Notes: a model not told the origin generated them from the sequence alone. 64,000 nucleotides of DNA from Medicago truncatula (GCF_003473485.1 NC_053048.1:39428755-39492754); one strand, 5' to 3'; numbered from the stretch's first letter, positions 1 to 12,190 are shown. Program-made: numbers and translations.

Positions 1-730
1 AAGATGCAAATCAATAATAACAAAATTTGCATTGTATTTGGGTGATGTTTTCCTCACATGTGCAAAAGATGAACTACTTCACTGGCTTGATAAATATGAA
101 TACACGACATATAAAAAAAAAAAAAAGTGAATCATCATCATATCCAATACCATAAATCATACAAGTACAATGGCGTATGTATTTCTCAAAATTCTATTAC
201 AATACCAATAACTTTAGCAAAGGCTCCCACGGTCCGCGGGATACATAAATAAAGTTCTACATAATACAACTCCTACATTTACTACTTGAGCTTCATTTGG
301 GATTAAATAATTGGAATCGTGTTGTAACTCCAATAAATACTACCCAAGCTTTTTCACCACGCTGTCGTTTCTTTGATATAAAATGGTGAAAAGAAGATAT
401 TTGTTCATAACCGGAAAGTTGTCTAACTGCCTAAGAACAGCATTTCATTTTATATTTTCCTATTTTGGTGGACAAAAAATTGATGCATATCTTGTAGAGT
501 AGGATCTTCCAAGAATTTTTTTAGCGGAGAGAACAATTGGGGAGAATACAGAAGTTCAACCAGAAAAGTTTAGGAAACAGCAGTCATTTGATGAAGTACG
601 GGAAGAGGATTTCTTGTTAAAGCTCATATTACAACCTTCAAGCGCACTAAACTTGAAGTCCCCACAGATTGGTTTTACAATGAAAAGCTCATATTACAAA
701 CTGGATCTTTTTAAAGAACAGTTGAGGACT
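1..730. other. 3' flank of SNM1, no firm gene
   Basis: Low-complexity AT-rich DNA with A-runs near 110 and 890 sits beyond the SNM1 stop codon. It probably includes the SNM1 3' UTR, but no clear polyadenylation signal could be chosen. A plus-strand frame without ATG is open from about 503 to 868. It reads Glu/Lys-rich peptide and overlaps the last SNM1 exon in antisense. I do not recognise it and do not call it a gene. Confidence 0.4.
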
Positions 731-3700
731 TCAGCCCTTCAACCAGTCTCGAAAGTAAGATTGCATCTTTTCTCGATTAGCAGCATTTCCAACATTCACA
801 GTAGGAATTATCTTGTCAGGCCTCAAAAACTGTTGGAAGATAAAAAGATGAATTCACTAACAAAATAATGCAAATGTACAAATACCATAAAAAAAAAAAA
901 ACCTATCAAATGTGCATAATAAAGTAATCATTATTCAGTTATGGACCTGAACAAAATCTCGCAGTTCTGTAAAGCTGGAGTGCTCACTGTAGGGAACCCC
1001 TAGAAGAGAAAAGGGACTCATAAGCAATATTAGTAGTTTGCTAGCTAGATAAATACGTACTGAAAGACCAGCAGAGAGTAAACAACAGATAAGCTTTTTT
1101 CAGTCAGAAACATGACCTACCAAGCAGTTCAGTAATTATGCATTGTTGATATATAACTAAAGCACTAAACCTAAGTTCATATTTTATATCAAGTGTGGCA
1201 GTTGAACTGCAGCTAATCTTACCATATGTTGTGATATTTCCATTGGAAACAGGTTTAATTAGTGCCAGATCATTGCCTATCTTCTCACTGAAAGTCCAAC
1301 CTGATAATACGAAATAAATAGCACAAACTTTATAACTACTCTATCAGCACAAATACCTTCTCTGTAGACATCTTGAAAATATACAAAGATAATCAAAAAG
1401 TAAATTTCATTAAAAGTACTGGTAAAATACCTGTTGGACGAAATGCTAATACTGATGTGAATTGTTCCTTGTAGGTCTTCAAGTATTCCTTCAAAGTCTA
1501 ATGTAACAAGAAAAACATGGATGGTGATTTAAGAGATGACAGAATAGAAATGTAAGAAAAAAAGAGACTTTTGAGAGGAAAATATATCGGCACAAAATTT
1601 AACCTCAATTCTCAGAGATGACATGGGCAGAACATGGAGAAGTGTGTTATTTCCATTTGTACAGAGTCTATCTGAATAATCAGGGCAATCATAAGCTAGC
1701 AGTATCCTTCTTCTTGAAGCATTCACATGGATTTTTACCTGAATCAGAAAAGTGCCACATATATGTGTGAATGAAACAAACAGTCTAGGAGAAGACAACC
1801 TAAAAACTGAAAGCCACTTTTAATATTATTTGGGGGAAAAAACAATTTACAACCCATGAAGAGGCCCAGTAACTATTTACACAGAAATTTCCTAGAGGAA
1901 AAAATCGCACATACCCCAAGTGCCTTAGAAATTGCAAGATATACACATTCTTTACCAATACTGTATGCTCCAACAACCACTAAAGTTCTGGGATACTTTT
2001 TGAGGTGATTATTTGTAATTTTGACAACATAGTTGAGTACATCATCCTTAGAAGGAAACCTGAAGCAGAAAATTGTTACCAAGAACCATCAATTTATGTT
2101 AGAAGAGCCAATGATCATAGTTGTAACCAGATGACAAATCTGTGCAAATTTTGTAACACGACCAATGTCTTACTTGTACTTTGGGTTGCAATATGTAGTA
2201 TCCAAATAAAGTACATTCACACGTTTATTTACAAAAAGATGATAGTCTTGCATTAGTTTACAAGCTCTAAAGTCCCCAGTGTGCAAATAACATTGTCCAT
2301 TTGGGAGCTCAAAGTGAATCAAAGCTGCACCAGGGCAATGATTAGCATCTATCAAAGTCACTTTGATACCATCAATCACATATTCAGTGTCAAATTCCAA
2401 AGGGCAGATGTACCTATACAAAAAATATCATAAAAAGCTAATCACTTCATTGAAATGGAAAAGACATGATCAAGTGCACTTGGAATTTTTATTCGTGTAA
2501 GTGAGTAATCTAGCCAGAAGGTATAAAAGATAGAAGAGTTTCTGAGTTCTTACGAAGGGTTTACATAGAGACACATTTGAACTAGCCGTCCCGTAAGAGG
2601 AGAGCAATAAATAGGCCCATGTGACCATTTCTTGCTAAGACCACCATAGTGATCAGCATGGAAATGACTAAGAAAGTACGCTGAACACTCCTCAACACAT
2701 CCATAACGAAAAGCATCAACTGTGAAGTTTGTCCCTGCATTAGCAAATAGACTAAACTTATAAACAACACAATTTTTTCTTATCATAACAAACCAGAAAA
2801 AGAAAAATCAACATATATATATATATTGACAATCTGAGTTGTCAAATCAATTTACTTCATCACTCATTGCATTTGGACTTTTGGCATTTACACAAGTCTA
2901 ATCCAAAATCGACCACTCAAGATTAAACTTTTAAGCTATACAGCATAAACCCTTTAGAGTGATGTTGCGTCTGAGTGTCCTACATGTGTCAGTGTCGACA
3001 CTTAAACTACACAAACACATGTGGTTACATCCAATCACGTCTATTTTCAAATGTTTTTTTAGCAATGTCTACATAGTGTCAATGTCAATATCGTGTCTGA
3101 TGTTTGTGTCTTTGTCGGTTCTTTTTATGATGAAATTATAAAAGAAAAGTCTTTTCAAACACATTGATATTCCCTTTTTGATTAATTCCTAAAGTTTGAA
3201 TTTTACTAACTTACAAAAACAGAAAATATGTATTCAAACAAATTTACAACTAGAAAGTAACTAAAATGCATCAATAAAATAGAAGAAATTTCATTTCACC
3301 TGGCATTTTCTTATAAAAGGGACAAGAACGAGTAACCCTCTTCTCTCCATGAAAACTCTTTCTCTTCCCAGTAGATTTTGAATTCTCAACAACTTTCCCT
3401 GTATCACGCAAAATTGAACCCCAATTTCCACGTTTCACACTCTTCTTCTCAGAAGAAACACTTCCTTCACCAACAACATCACAATAACCACCTTGATTTG
3501 GGGATTCAAATTCAACATTTCTTTTGAATCCCCAAATCTGAAACAAATTCGCCTGCTTCAGTTTCTTCCCCGAAGATAACGAATCTCGTTCTGGCGTCAA
3601 CAGAGAGGAACAATCGGATCCGCAGCGGTAGAAATCGGCGGCGAAACTGCTTTTCTCCGACCCGTTTGGCGAAGGGGATTCGATTGGGAGTTGTTGTGAG

Positions 3701-3837
3701 GGGAAGCCTTCGTCGTCGAGTCGAATGGCATCGAACGAAGCGTCATCGTCGTTGACGTTGTAAGAGTCACCGTCGTCGTGATGTAAGGTTCCGGCTTCTG
3801 ACGCCGCTGGAGGTGAGGCGGCGGTGGGAAAGGACAT
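731..3837 (-). CDS. SNM1: DNA cross-link repair nuclease SNM1 (metallo-beta-lactamase/beta-CASP)
   Basis: Nine exons (complement): 3300-3837, 2554-2734, 2174-2413, 1915-2059, 1604-1738, 1431-1497, 1223-1300, 947-999 and 731-829. All junctions are GT-AG and the phases agree, giving 512 codons (511 aa). The N-terminal 180 residues are acidic, Ser-rich and probably disordered. The metallo-beta-lactamase fold follows: HFHADH (residues 203-208) is the HxHxDH zinc motif, with DANHCPGA (262-269) and TGD (285-287) after it. The beta-CASP part includes the C-terminal VPYSEHSSF segment (His468) and ends in a conserved [11 protein letters not shown] block. In this family (yeast Pso2, animal DCLRE1A, plant SNM1) the enzyme is a nuclear 5' exonuclease that trims DNA at interstrand cross-links and oxidative damage. 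Length and domain order are normal for plant SNM1 and no disruption is seen. The Met at 3837 was chosen because it opens the long first exon. Family assignment is very sure; cross-link substrate preference is inferred from the family. Confidence 0.95.
2935..3130. repeat. GTGTC-rich interspersed repeat in SNM1 intron 1
   Basis: Intron 1 of SNM1 is much longer than the others and holds a block rich in GTGTC/GACAC words (for example gtgtcagtgtcgacac). A similar block occurs near 50920-51075 downstream of the second XTH gene. It looks like a dispersed repeat inserted in the intron. Its class and exact ends are not resolved. Confidence 0.4.
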
Positions 3838-5541
3838 CGTTTTGGTACCGGCGCGAAATGCATTGAAAGTTGAAATGCGATTTGGTTTTTTAAATGAACC
3901 AGCGGGAAGGAAGATTAAGATCCTGTTTGCAATAGTTTTTTTTTTTACAAGAGTTTGCGATAGTTCTTTTTTCAGTTTTTGAAATATAGAAGTCCGGTAT
4001 CCATTTACATGTTTTAAATTTAGTATCCAAAATTAAAAAATTCAAAAATAGTTTAGCATGTTTAAAAAAAAAAAATTGTATAAAAAAAATAATTTTTTTA
4101 TAATAATTTTATTTTCACCAAACAATATAAAAGAAATTAAAAATGTAAAAAAGTAATTTTATTACGCAACAAACGTAAAACACTAAGATTTAATCATTTT
4201 AGAAAAATTCAAGTAGTACATATATATAATTTTGAAATAAAAAACAAAGAAAAAACTTAAGAGAAAAAAATATATATCAATTTTTAAAAGTTTCTATGTG
4301 TATTTGTTTATGTGACATAGGTTCAATTAACATTTTTCTTATATTACGGTTTGGTTCGGTTGATAAAATAAAAAACCATAAATTAAACTAAACCATGCGG
4401 TTGAGTAAAAAAATTGATTCAAATATATCCAAACTAAATACGATTTTTTACAGTTTTGGTTTAGGTTTAGATTAATTCAATTTACGGGTTTTCTATTAGA
4501 TTGGTTCGATTTTGAACTCTCATAATATGAACTTGAAATATAATAACCAATGATCCATCATTATAGAAGAGAAAACTATAAATAGGGCTGGGAATAGGCC
4601 AGGTCGGCCTACAGGGGCTTATGACCTGGCCTGTTTAAGCTTGGTCTGGCCTGGCCTGACCTGTTTATTAAAAAGGCTAGGCTTAAGCTTTTTAAAAAAC
4701 CTATTTAAGTAAATAGGTCAGATTTAGGCTATCAAAAAAGCCTATGAAGCCTAATAGGCCGGCTTGTTTATGCATGTTAGGCTTCATAGTTGACTTTTTT
4801 AAATAGGCTTTAAAGCTTTATAGTGAAATAGGCTTTTAAGGCCTTATAGTGATAGACAAGTCTTACACTGAAATAGGCTTTGAGACCTATTAAGCCTATT
4901 TAAAAGTAGATAAAATAAAATGTTTAGTGACTTTAATATTAAGTATGCCTGTAAATAGGCTTTCAGGTCAGGCCAGACAAAAAAAATAGGCCTATGATAA
5001 GACATCATTATTTATATTTTATAAGAATAAACATCATTTCATTGTTTATAAGAATCAAATTAAATTTTTAACATTTTCTTATAAAAAATAATAAACATTC
5101 TTTGTTATGTGTAACAAAAATTTAAAAAATGTAAAATTTTATTTCGTCGACAATTCATTTTCTTCGAAAAAACAACTCGTTTCAATATGAATTTAATGAT
5201 TTGGTGTACCCGTACACTCAATATAATTTGTCTAAAAAAATAACATCGACAATTATTGAAAATGAAATTATAGTGATTTTTTTAAGAGGATAATTTTTAC
5301 TCCTAATTATTTTTGTGGACAGCAATCATAAGACTGAGCCACGTACCGATACCGGTCGTAATACAATACGACCTTCGTAATTGACGGCTGTGAATCACTC
5401 TCACCTCTAACAGGACCATGTGCATATCAATAAGGAAAGGAAACTTCCATTCAAATTCATTAATTTCTTACCTATGCATCTACGCCCAGTTTTCACAATA
5501 AAAAAAGAACATATCAATCAATCAATCAAACACAACACAAA
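3838..5541. promoter_or_regulatory. Divergent intergenic region between SNM1 and the C2 gene
   Basis: About 1.7 kb separates the two divergent start codons, so both promoters must lie here. The SNM1-proximal part (to about 3960) is less AT-rich. The centre consists of AT-rich filler, a ggttcggtt/aaccgaacc-type block at about 4345-4520 and a GGCCTG-rich repeat (listed separately). No TATA box could be assigned with confidence to either gene. Confidence 0.4.
4583..5000. repeat. GGCCTG-rich hAT/MITE-like repeat, degenerate
   Basis: The block starts tagggctgggaataggcc and is filled with many short direct and inverted words of aggcct/ggcctg/taggct type, typical of subterminal repeats of non-autonomous hAT-like elements. 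The right side ends in a ggtcaggcc-rich stretch (about 4965-4995) that echoes the left side in inverted form, but the expected outer terminal inverted repeat is not intact. No coding capacity. The class is inferred from general resemblance. Confidence 0.5.
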
Positions 5542-6297
5542 ATGGAACCAAACAGTTTCATAGACCTAAAAATAATCTCATGCAAAGACATAAACGCATT
5601 CAACTTCTTCCAAAAACTAACCCTCTACGCACAAGTTTCAATCTCCACCACCAACCCGAAAACCAAACTCACAAAACAACAGCAACGAACACCAACTCAC
5701 AGGGACACCGACGACGACGGAACAAACCCTGAATGGAACCACCAAACACGCTTCAATCTCTCCTTTCTCTCCAGTCACCCAGATCCATCCGAATTCTTCT
5801 TATCCTTCGAGTTTCGTCACGACGGTCTCATCCTCGGCAATAAATTCCTTGGAGAATGCCGTGTTCCTTTAACCGATCTGATTCGTGATATCGACGGTGC
5901 TGAGAGGTTTGTTAGCTACGAGATTCGTTGTGATGGTAAATCCAACGGGATCTTCCATTTTTCGTATAGGTTAACAGGAATTGGAAATACGAACTCGTCT
6001 CAGATTCTCGATGGGAGAATATCTGGGTATCCTGTTTTGACACCGGATGATTATGCTCCGGTGCAATATCATGTACCGGAAATTGAGAGGCCGTACCCGT
6101 ATTGTTATCCACCGGTTTGTGAGGGACCATTTGCGGTGCGGCCGGCTCCGTCTGTTTCGTATCCGTTGATCGGAGGATGTAATTATTATGAATATAATTT
6201 TTATCCACCGCCGCAACCCTCTGTGTATCCTCCTCCGCCTGTTGAGCCGGAGGCCCATCATTGGCAGTCAGGCCCGTATTTTGAAAATAGGTGGTAA
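5542..6297 (+). CDS. C2-domain protein, SRC2-like
   Basis: A single-exon protein of 251 aa. Residues 5 to about 147 form a C2 domain: FIDLKIISCKDINAFN opens beta-strand 1, GTNPEWNH (about residue 60) is the conserved Asn-Pro-x-Trp turn, and FEFRHDGLILGNKFLGECRVPL plus FVSYEIR follow. The remaining 100 residues are rich in Pro and Tyr (YPPP repeats), like the C-terminal tails of plant SRC2-type proteins, and have no membrane helix. C2 domains of this plant group bind phospholipids, often with calcium, and are linked to cold or defence signalling. Several calcium-binding aspartates expected in the loops are not obvious, so calcium dependence is uncertain. The ATG follows a CA-rich leader (acacaacacaaaATGG) that fits a plant start context. 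Domain sure, precise role unknown. Confidence 0.88.
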   Translation: MEPNSFIDLKIISCKDINAFNFFQKLTLYAQVSISTTNPKTKLTKQQQRTPTHRDTDDDGTNPEWNHQTRFNLSFLSSHPDPSEFFLSFEFRHDGLILGNKFLGECRVPLTDLIRDIDGAERFVSYEIRCDGKSNGIFHFSYRLTGIGNTNSSQILDGRISGYPVLTPDDYAPVQYHVPEIERPYPYCYPPVCEGPFAVRPAPSVSYPLIGGCNYYEYNFYPPPQPSVYPPPPVEPEAHHWQSGPYFENRW

Positions 6298-7984
6298 TGG
6301 TTTGGTTTGTACGATATGATTTTATAGTTTCTTTCACATTTTGTATGCTTGCTTTTGTATATTTTGGGTCCAGTATTGACTAATCATGAGTCTTCTTATA
6401 ATGTGATTGTGACTAACAACAAGTTTTGAATCTCCACTAAAAAAATACTTTCATATGGTGTGTCTCGATCTAAAGGTAGTAGAAGTATGAGATAACAAAA
6501 TGAAAGGGCAGTGTGCAAGTGCAAGGTTGGGTCTAATCCAACAAAAGGAAAAATAATTCCCCCCATTATGTGTCTCTGATGTACGATTTCCCTACACTCC
6601 TGCTGCTGCATCAACTACACAATTACCGGCTAATTGCCTTCCAACTGTTGTTTCAACTTTTCAAAATCCAACTGGAAATTAATTCTTGTTCAACTGGTTT
6701 AAACTGCCCAATTTAAGATGAAACTGTCATCGTCCAATTTGAATAACTTAATTGTGGTCTCAACCAATTCCTTACCAGCAAGTTTTAACGACGATGAAGT
6801 TAAACTTATGTCACCAAACCCCATTATCTCGCTTCCACCTCATAAACCTGTAGAGGGCCCTTAAACCATGCTGTTTTTGCCGCAAATTTTCTCCGTTTTC
6901 CCCTCATAGACACATTCCCATACTGTACCAACCTTGTTCCTTAAAAATAGTCGCGTCCACATTACATTTAACATTGGCTGCTATTGGCTTTCTCCACAGC
7001 CTTAAACCTCGGTTGGCTATTGATTTTTTGTTCCGTCCGTCTCCTGCTATACGAGACTTGCTGTCCCGGAACTGCTGCCATTGTAACAGATGAACTTCAC
7101 ATACCTAATAGTTGAAGACTAACATTCTCATTAGAAAAAGTGAAGACCAGCAGTTACCAACACGTGAAAAGTACTGATGGTAGCTGGCTGGAATTTTTCA
7201 GATACAAGAGCTTGTGGGTGGGGTCTTAAATCCCCAAAACACTTTTCTATGATTGGGCAAAATAAGAATACAGATAAACTTGTTAATAGAATAAAACATA
7301 GAACACCAAACGTGCACCAATGATGCACACAGAACATTATGCATCTCATTCATTCATTATACTGAATACTCATGTGTTACTGAAACCAAATAGATAAATA
7401 CACAAATTGTTATTTTCGACAATGTAAATACACAAATTGTTGATTGAAAATGTAGGATATATATTTCAAAATGATTTATGAAATTGTAAGAGTTTAATCA
7501 AATTCGTCCCTGGATTTGTATATGACCAGAATTACATTAAATTGTAAATATCGACAATGAATTTGAAATAAATAAATAATGTTAATGATCCATTTGATAA
7601 CAGATTCACACACATAGACGAACTCGCATGAAAATTGACTATGCATCATAAACAGTACAACACAATTTAAACATGCACAAAATAAAATGTAAAATTTTAA
7701 AGAACATATTCTTAGAGATGCTATACAAGAAGCTAGTTGATCAATGTTTATCAGCATTCAGAAATGCAGATAGGGAGTTTATATATCATTATTCAATTTG
7801 TCTTTACATCTCTTCTCTTGGCATTGTAGTAACTACCAATTTTACAAGGTTTTAAATCGAGATCATAATAATAATAATTACAGTGAAGTTGTGATCCTTG
7901 ATATTGTAGAGTCCCGATAAAATGTAGCGCGTCTAACTTTGGGATCCTTGATATCACCGTCTAAATTGTGGCCGCAAAGTTTTT
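6298..7984. other. Intergenic region, no gene recognised
   Basis: Holds the likely 3' UTR of the C2 gene and then AT-rich DNA. A 47-codon frame beginning at 6718 (MKLSSSNLNNLIVV...) is open but unsupported. The stretch 7860-7984 is the likely 3' end of the minus-strand DUF761 gene. No repeat with clear termini was recognised. Confidence 0.4.
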
Positions 7985-8623
7985 TTAAAACCCAGGCAAT
8001 TGCATACGGCCTTGTGTTCTTAGCTGCTCATAAAACCTTCTAATGAAATCCTCAGCCTCATCGTCAACTTGACAATTTCCAATCTCATCATTATCCCCCA
8101 ATGCTGAGTAATTGGAGACCCTCACAGAAAAAGGTGAGAGAAGTGGGCTTTTTCTCTCTTCAGATGAATCAAACTTAAAATTGAATGCGTATTCAGGAGT
8201 CTTGGGCACCATAGCCTTACCATCCTTAGACACATTTTCAATGTCAAATTCAATTGGTGACAATTGATATTGACAAGGTAAAGGTTCCTCATCAATAACA
8301 TTAGGAGCATTAATACAAGGAAAACTGAAATGGTGCTTACGTTTTGACATGTTGAAAAAAGCAGGGTTTGGACTATTACTACAAGAGAATTCATAATCAT
8401 GTACCATAAAACCACCACCATTTTTCGATGAATGATGGTGGTGACGATTATGGGATGACATGAGATTGCTCAAAGATTTTCTTAGCACTTTCCCTTTCTT
8501 CATCATCAAATTCATGTCCATAATCATCTTTCTCTTTGATACAAGACTCTTTCTCATCATAAAGAATGTGATCCTCAACACATTCCATAGTCTTTTGGCT
8601 ACAACTGATGAATGTACCTCCAT
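7985..8623 (-). CDS. DUF761-domain protein (divergent type)
   Basis: Single-exon protein of 212 aa. The N-terminus is basic with hydrophobic patches (MEVHSSVVAKRLWNVLRITF). The middle is low-complexity with a His/Ser-rich stretch and SPLLSPFSVRV. The last 26 residues contain the DUF761 signature EAEDFIRRFYEQLRTQGRMQ. DUF761 proteins are plant-specific, small and poorly characterised; some were first found in cotton fibre cDNA. The motif and architecture are clear, the biochemical function is unknown. It faces the three-copy DUF761 array in the opposite orientation about 5 kb away and shares with it only the C-terminal motif, so it is a distant paralogue and not part of the recent triplication. 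Confidence 0.85.
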   Translation of the reverse strand: MEVHSSVVAKRLWNVLRITFFMMRKSLVSKRKMIMDMNLMMKKGKVLRKSLSNLMSSHNRHHHHSSKNGGGFMVHDYEFSCSNSPNPAFFNMSKRKHHFSFPCINAPNVIDEEPLPCQYQLSPIEFDIENVSKDGKAMVPKTPEYAFNFKFDSSEERKSPLLSPFSVRVSNYSALGDNDEIGNCQVDDEAEDFIRRFYEQLRTQGRMQLPGF

Positions 8624-8803
8624 TTCTCAAAACTATATAATAAAAATAATAACTACAAAATCCCTACTTATAAAATTGAAAAAAGATTTTTTTTTCTTCT
8701 TAAGAATTGAATGGTGGAATTCTTGTCTCTACGAGGTTACTAGACCTCGAAGAAGATCAAGAACCAAAATGTGAGAATGTGAAAGGTGGTGAAGAGTAGA
8801 GGA

Positions 8804-8811
8804 ATTATATA
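8804..8811 (-). promoter_or_regulatory. TATA box of the minus-strand DUF761 gene
   Basis: TATATAAT read on the minus strand, about 180 bp upstream of the start codon, followed by a pyrimidine-rich leader (ctctactcttcacc). Spacing and context fit a plant core promoter. Confidence 0.55.
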
Positions 8812-9959
8812 GTGGTACATTAATTTATTTTTGCTTTCTTTGTCACACTTTTATTTAATTTTTAAAGCATAAATGAAGAAAAAAGGTATACTTTTCAAAT
8901 TTGACCCAACAAACGCTCCTAAGCATTCCAATAGTATCCGTTTTAAAAATTATAAATCAAACATTAAATAATTAATGAGGGGTTTTAATGGAATTAAATT
9001 AATGCTAACGTTACAATGTGTTAAAATGTAGTAGTTGGTTGATGTGTTGAATTCAAGTACAGCTACAACACACCGTGTATATGTACAAGACTTGTTATAA
9101 AAGAATAGTTCAACGGCTAAAATATGAACTGGCAAAAATAGGGAACAGCCAACAAGGGACCCAATTGTTTCTGTCATTTTTCTAGTAATGGACAAGAAAA
9201 TTAGATAGAAGCTTCATTGGTACATTTAAGAAATAATACACTTTTAACAACAGTCACCTTTGTTTATCCAATAATATTATGTTCCCCTACAACCCTTCCT
9301 TATGGATTAAGACTAATTATATGAATTCTTTAAGTGGTTCTTGCACTTTCCTTTTTCAGCTAAAATATGTTGCTGCCACGAAGAAGCTTGGAATAAACAT
9401 TGCAAATTCAAGGATAATATAAATTGTTTGTTTTCAACAATTTACTAATTATTATGTACTTAGATAACCAAAACAATTCTCTCACGATGAGTATGTACAC
9501 TAACATTCTAATTTTGTTTCATTTTATTCCACCAACAGAGGTATTTTTTGCCAAAAAGAAAAAAATGTCGGTATCAATAACAAAAAAATAAAGTTTCTTT
9601 TTTGAAAAAACAATAAAACAAAGTTTTTATGTTTATGATGTGTTGCTACCACATTCATTAGCACTACACCAAAAAAAAAAACACATTCATTATTATATTT
9701 AATTTACCCATCAATTTTTTCTTTTTAAGTTTCAGGAGAAAAGAATTGTGATAATCTGAAGTTTGATTGAGAGATAAATAAAAGAAAAGAACCATGATAA
9801 TTTGGAATTTGGCTAGAAGATAAATAAAATATGATAAAAAATTGTTCTATCCATAAATTGAACTTAAATTCTTGCGGAATTGTTCTTCCTTTGTGGAGCT
9901 CATCAACCACAACCACATAATCTCAATTGTTTGATTAGATACATTTTGCCTACAAATAA
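8812..9959. other. Intergenic region upstream of the DUF761 gene
   Basis: AT-rich promoter-side DNA with no long open frame, RNA gene or clear transposon ends. Nothing further supported. Confidence 0.4.
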
Positions 9960-10330
9960 TATGAAGAAACAAATCAAAGTAATTAGAATATCCACGTCTT
10001 CGGATCTACATCGTTGACACTCAAATCATTAATCGAATATGTAATTGATTGAAACCATATTTCAATAGAAACCAAACGAATACCACAACAAAACAAGAAA
10101 TCAAATAGTACCACACAAAATGACGAACAACACAACGTCGCACTCAAACGACAGAATCATGAAAAAAATACAAAAGAAAAAACATGAAATATATGAAAAT
10201 CACTTATGTGGATTAAAAGAAGGAGGAGAAAAAAAGATCTAGTGGATGATTCTAGACAAAAAATTTACCCAATACCACCCCTCTCCACGCGACCGAAGGA
10301 GAAAGAAAACTTATAGAAAAGTGAAGTTTC
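9960..10330 (-). repeat. Interspersed repeat family R, copy 1
   Basis: Read on the minus strand this block contains gtgattttcatatatttc, a gtgcgacgttgtgttg segment, attgaaatatggtttcaatc, gagtgtcaacgatgtagatc and ttgtaggca, in the same order as the plus-strand block at 19120-19610. Related blocks lie at 18540-18770 and 25720-26050. No coding frame is seen. It may be the 3' part of a non-LTR element, but the class is not established. Confidence 0.6.
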
Positions 10331-10339
10331 TGTCTGTAA

Positions 10340-11270
10340 AAGGTAAATATAGTTTTCTACAACATGAATGTGCAAAATATCTATACATATAATTTTAATC
10401 AAAATCAAAATTTTATAAAATTATTGTTTATAATTTAACGCATTAGTGCAATAAAAATAGCAAACAGAGAAACGCATTAGTCAATCTATAAAGAGGATAC
10501 ATCCAATTTTTAAGTTGGAGTATTCTTTCCAGTTTTAACCCTTCATTTAAATTGTTTTATCATTTTATTTAAATAATCAGTTAAAAAATTAAGTTATTCT
10601 CATTAAAATAGATACAATGCATAACAATAGAAGGAATCTATATCAATCTATAAAGGGGATGCATCCAATTTTGGGTTGTATTTTTCCTTTTCAGTTTTAC
10701 CCCTTCGTTTAAACTTTTTTTATAATTTTTATTTAAATAATTAAGTAATTCTCGTTAAAATAGATACAATCCACAACAATAGCCTGAACAATCCATAACA
10801 ATAAAAATAATATTATATAGTGTGGAAAATCTTATTTTGACCTTAAAAAATTATTATGTTTTGTTGTAACATTTTTTTTTTCAAATTTACCCTTCACTTC
10901 ATTAATTTTTTTTACTGTTTTATCGTTCATTACAATACCAGTGGAAAGAGCGGCACATTAGTTCCCGTCTTGAAACGAGTTATATATAAGGGAATACATG
11001 ATTTTTGAGATGATTTTTTCACTTTCAATTATATCATTAAATAAAGTTGTCTCTAAGAATGTTATATTATTGATGTCATTTAAAAAAATATAAATTTATA
11101 TTATATTTGCTATATTGTTCGTCTCATTGTAAAAGATAAGTATAATTTATTGCAATATAAAAGTCCAAAATATTTATATATTATTAATCAAAATCAAAAT
11201 TTTATAAATATTACTATTCATAATTTATATACATTAACACAATATAAAAACAGGACTGACGTCTAAACGT
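10340..11270. repeat. Imperfect internal direct repeats
   Basis: Two pairs of direct repeats. The segment around 10485-10590 (catccaattttt ... tttaaataatca) recurs at 10655-10740. The segment 10360-10480 (aatcaaaatcaaaatttta ... cattagtgcaataaaaata) recurs at about 11165-11245. The block may be one degenerate transposon with internal duplications, perhaps Helitron-like. No coding sequence is present. Confidence 0.45.
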
Positions 11271-11523
11271 TAGTAACAATAAAAAATTCCACATTCCTTA
11301 GCTTTTGAAAAGTTCGGGATACAATTTCTTTTACTTTTTAAAAAATCCAAAACATAATTGTATTATAGATTTCTTTTTAAAAAATGAAATATTAAAGCAT
11401 GACATACTTCAACAAAATTCTCAATTATACACGGGAGGTATTTCCATGGTCACAAGACCAAATCAATAGTGTTTGGATACACATGTAAAAAGATGGTCCC
11501 TAAACTATTCAATCATTTTTTTT

Positions 11524-11656
11524 TTTTTTGGTCAAGTAGCTTAGTGGCTAGAGCTCACACAATTTAATTGTGGAGAAGTGGAGTGTCCGGGGTTCGAACC
11601 CCGGCTCCTGCATATAATATGCAATATCCCTACCAACTGAGCTAAGCTCAAAGGGA
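11524..11656 (-). mobile_element. tRNA-derived SINE with target-site duplication
   Basis: On the minus strand the 5' end reads as a tRNA-like pol III promoter: A box ttagctcagttggtagg near 11646-11630 and B box gggttcgaacccc near 11604-11591. A short tRNA-unrelated part follows, then an A tail (T run on the plus strand at about 11514-11529). The element is bracketed by a 17-bp direct repeat, tattcaatcattttttt, at 11507-11523 and 11657-11673. Small size, tRNA-like head, A tail and TSD together define a SINE. A functional tRNA is excluded because there is no acceptor-stem pairing. Confidence 0.8.
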
Positions 11657-12188
11657 TATTCAATCATTTTTTTATCCTCGGTATTATTAAAAAAAAAAAA
11701 ATATTTCTTTATATGTGTGTGACCAAACATTTTTTATTTGATCATGTGACCATATTAGAATTTCTCTGTACACGGTTGGGTCCCCATCAAAAACAAGTTT
11801 TATGGATCATTTGATATTGTGACCATACAAGTATTTGTCTTGAGCTTGTATCTTTTTATTTATTTTCTGTTGTGAATTTGGATCAAAACCCACATCAGTA
11901 TATACTTTGATGTTTTGAGCAAAATTAACAGCAACTAAAAACCAAACATCAATATTTGTTTACACAATTTAATCCAAATCAACCTATTAAGGTGTTTCCC
12001 AATCCTAGAATTTATTTTCTAAAAGGAACCAACCCTTAACCTAACTCCTAATCTTTGATTTTTTAAAAATCTTCTCTTTTGGTAAACCCAAGTCTCTCTT
12101 ACTCTCACCTCTTACTCAAAATAAAAGAAGCACTATATATAACTTTGATCTCTCTTCCTCTACAATTTTAAACAATATGAAACTTATT

Positions 12189-12190
<2 letters not shown>

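Noticed and set aside
5912-6337. Long antisense frame over the C2 gene
   Set aside because: Shadow of the C2 coding sequence; composition follows the sense codons.
11570-11655. Possible tRNA gene (good B box and A box)
   Set aside because: No acceptor stem or proper anticodon arm; the A tail and target duplication show it is a SINE.
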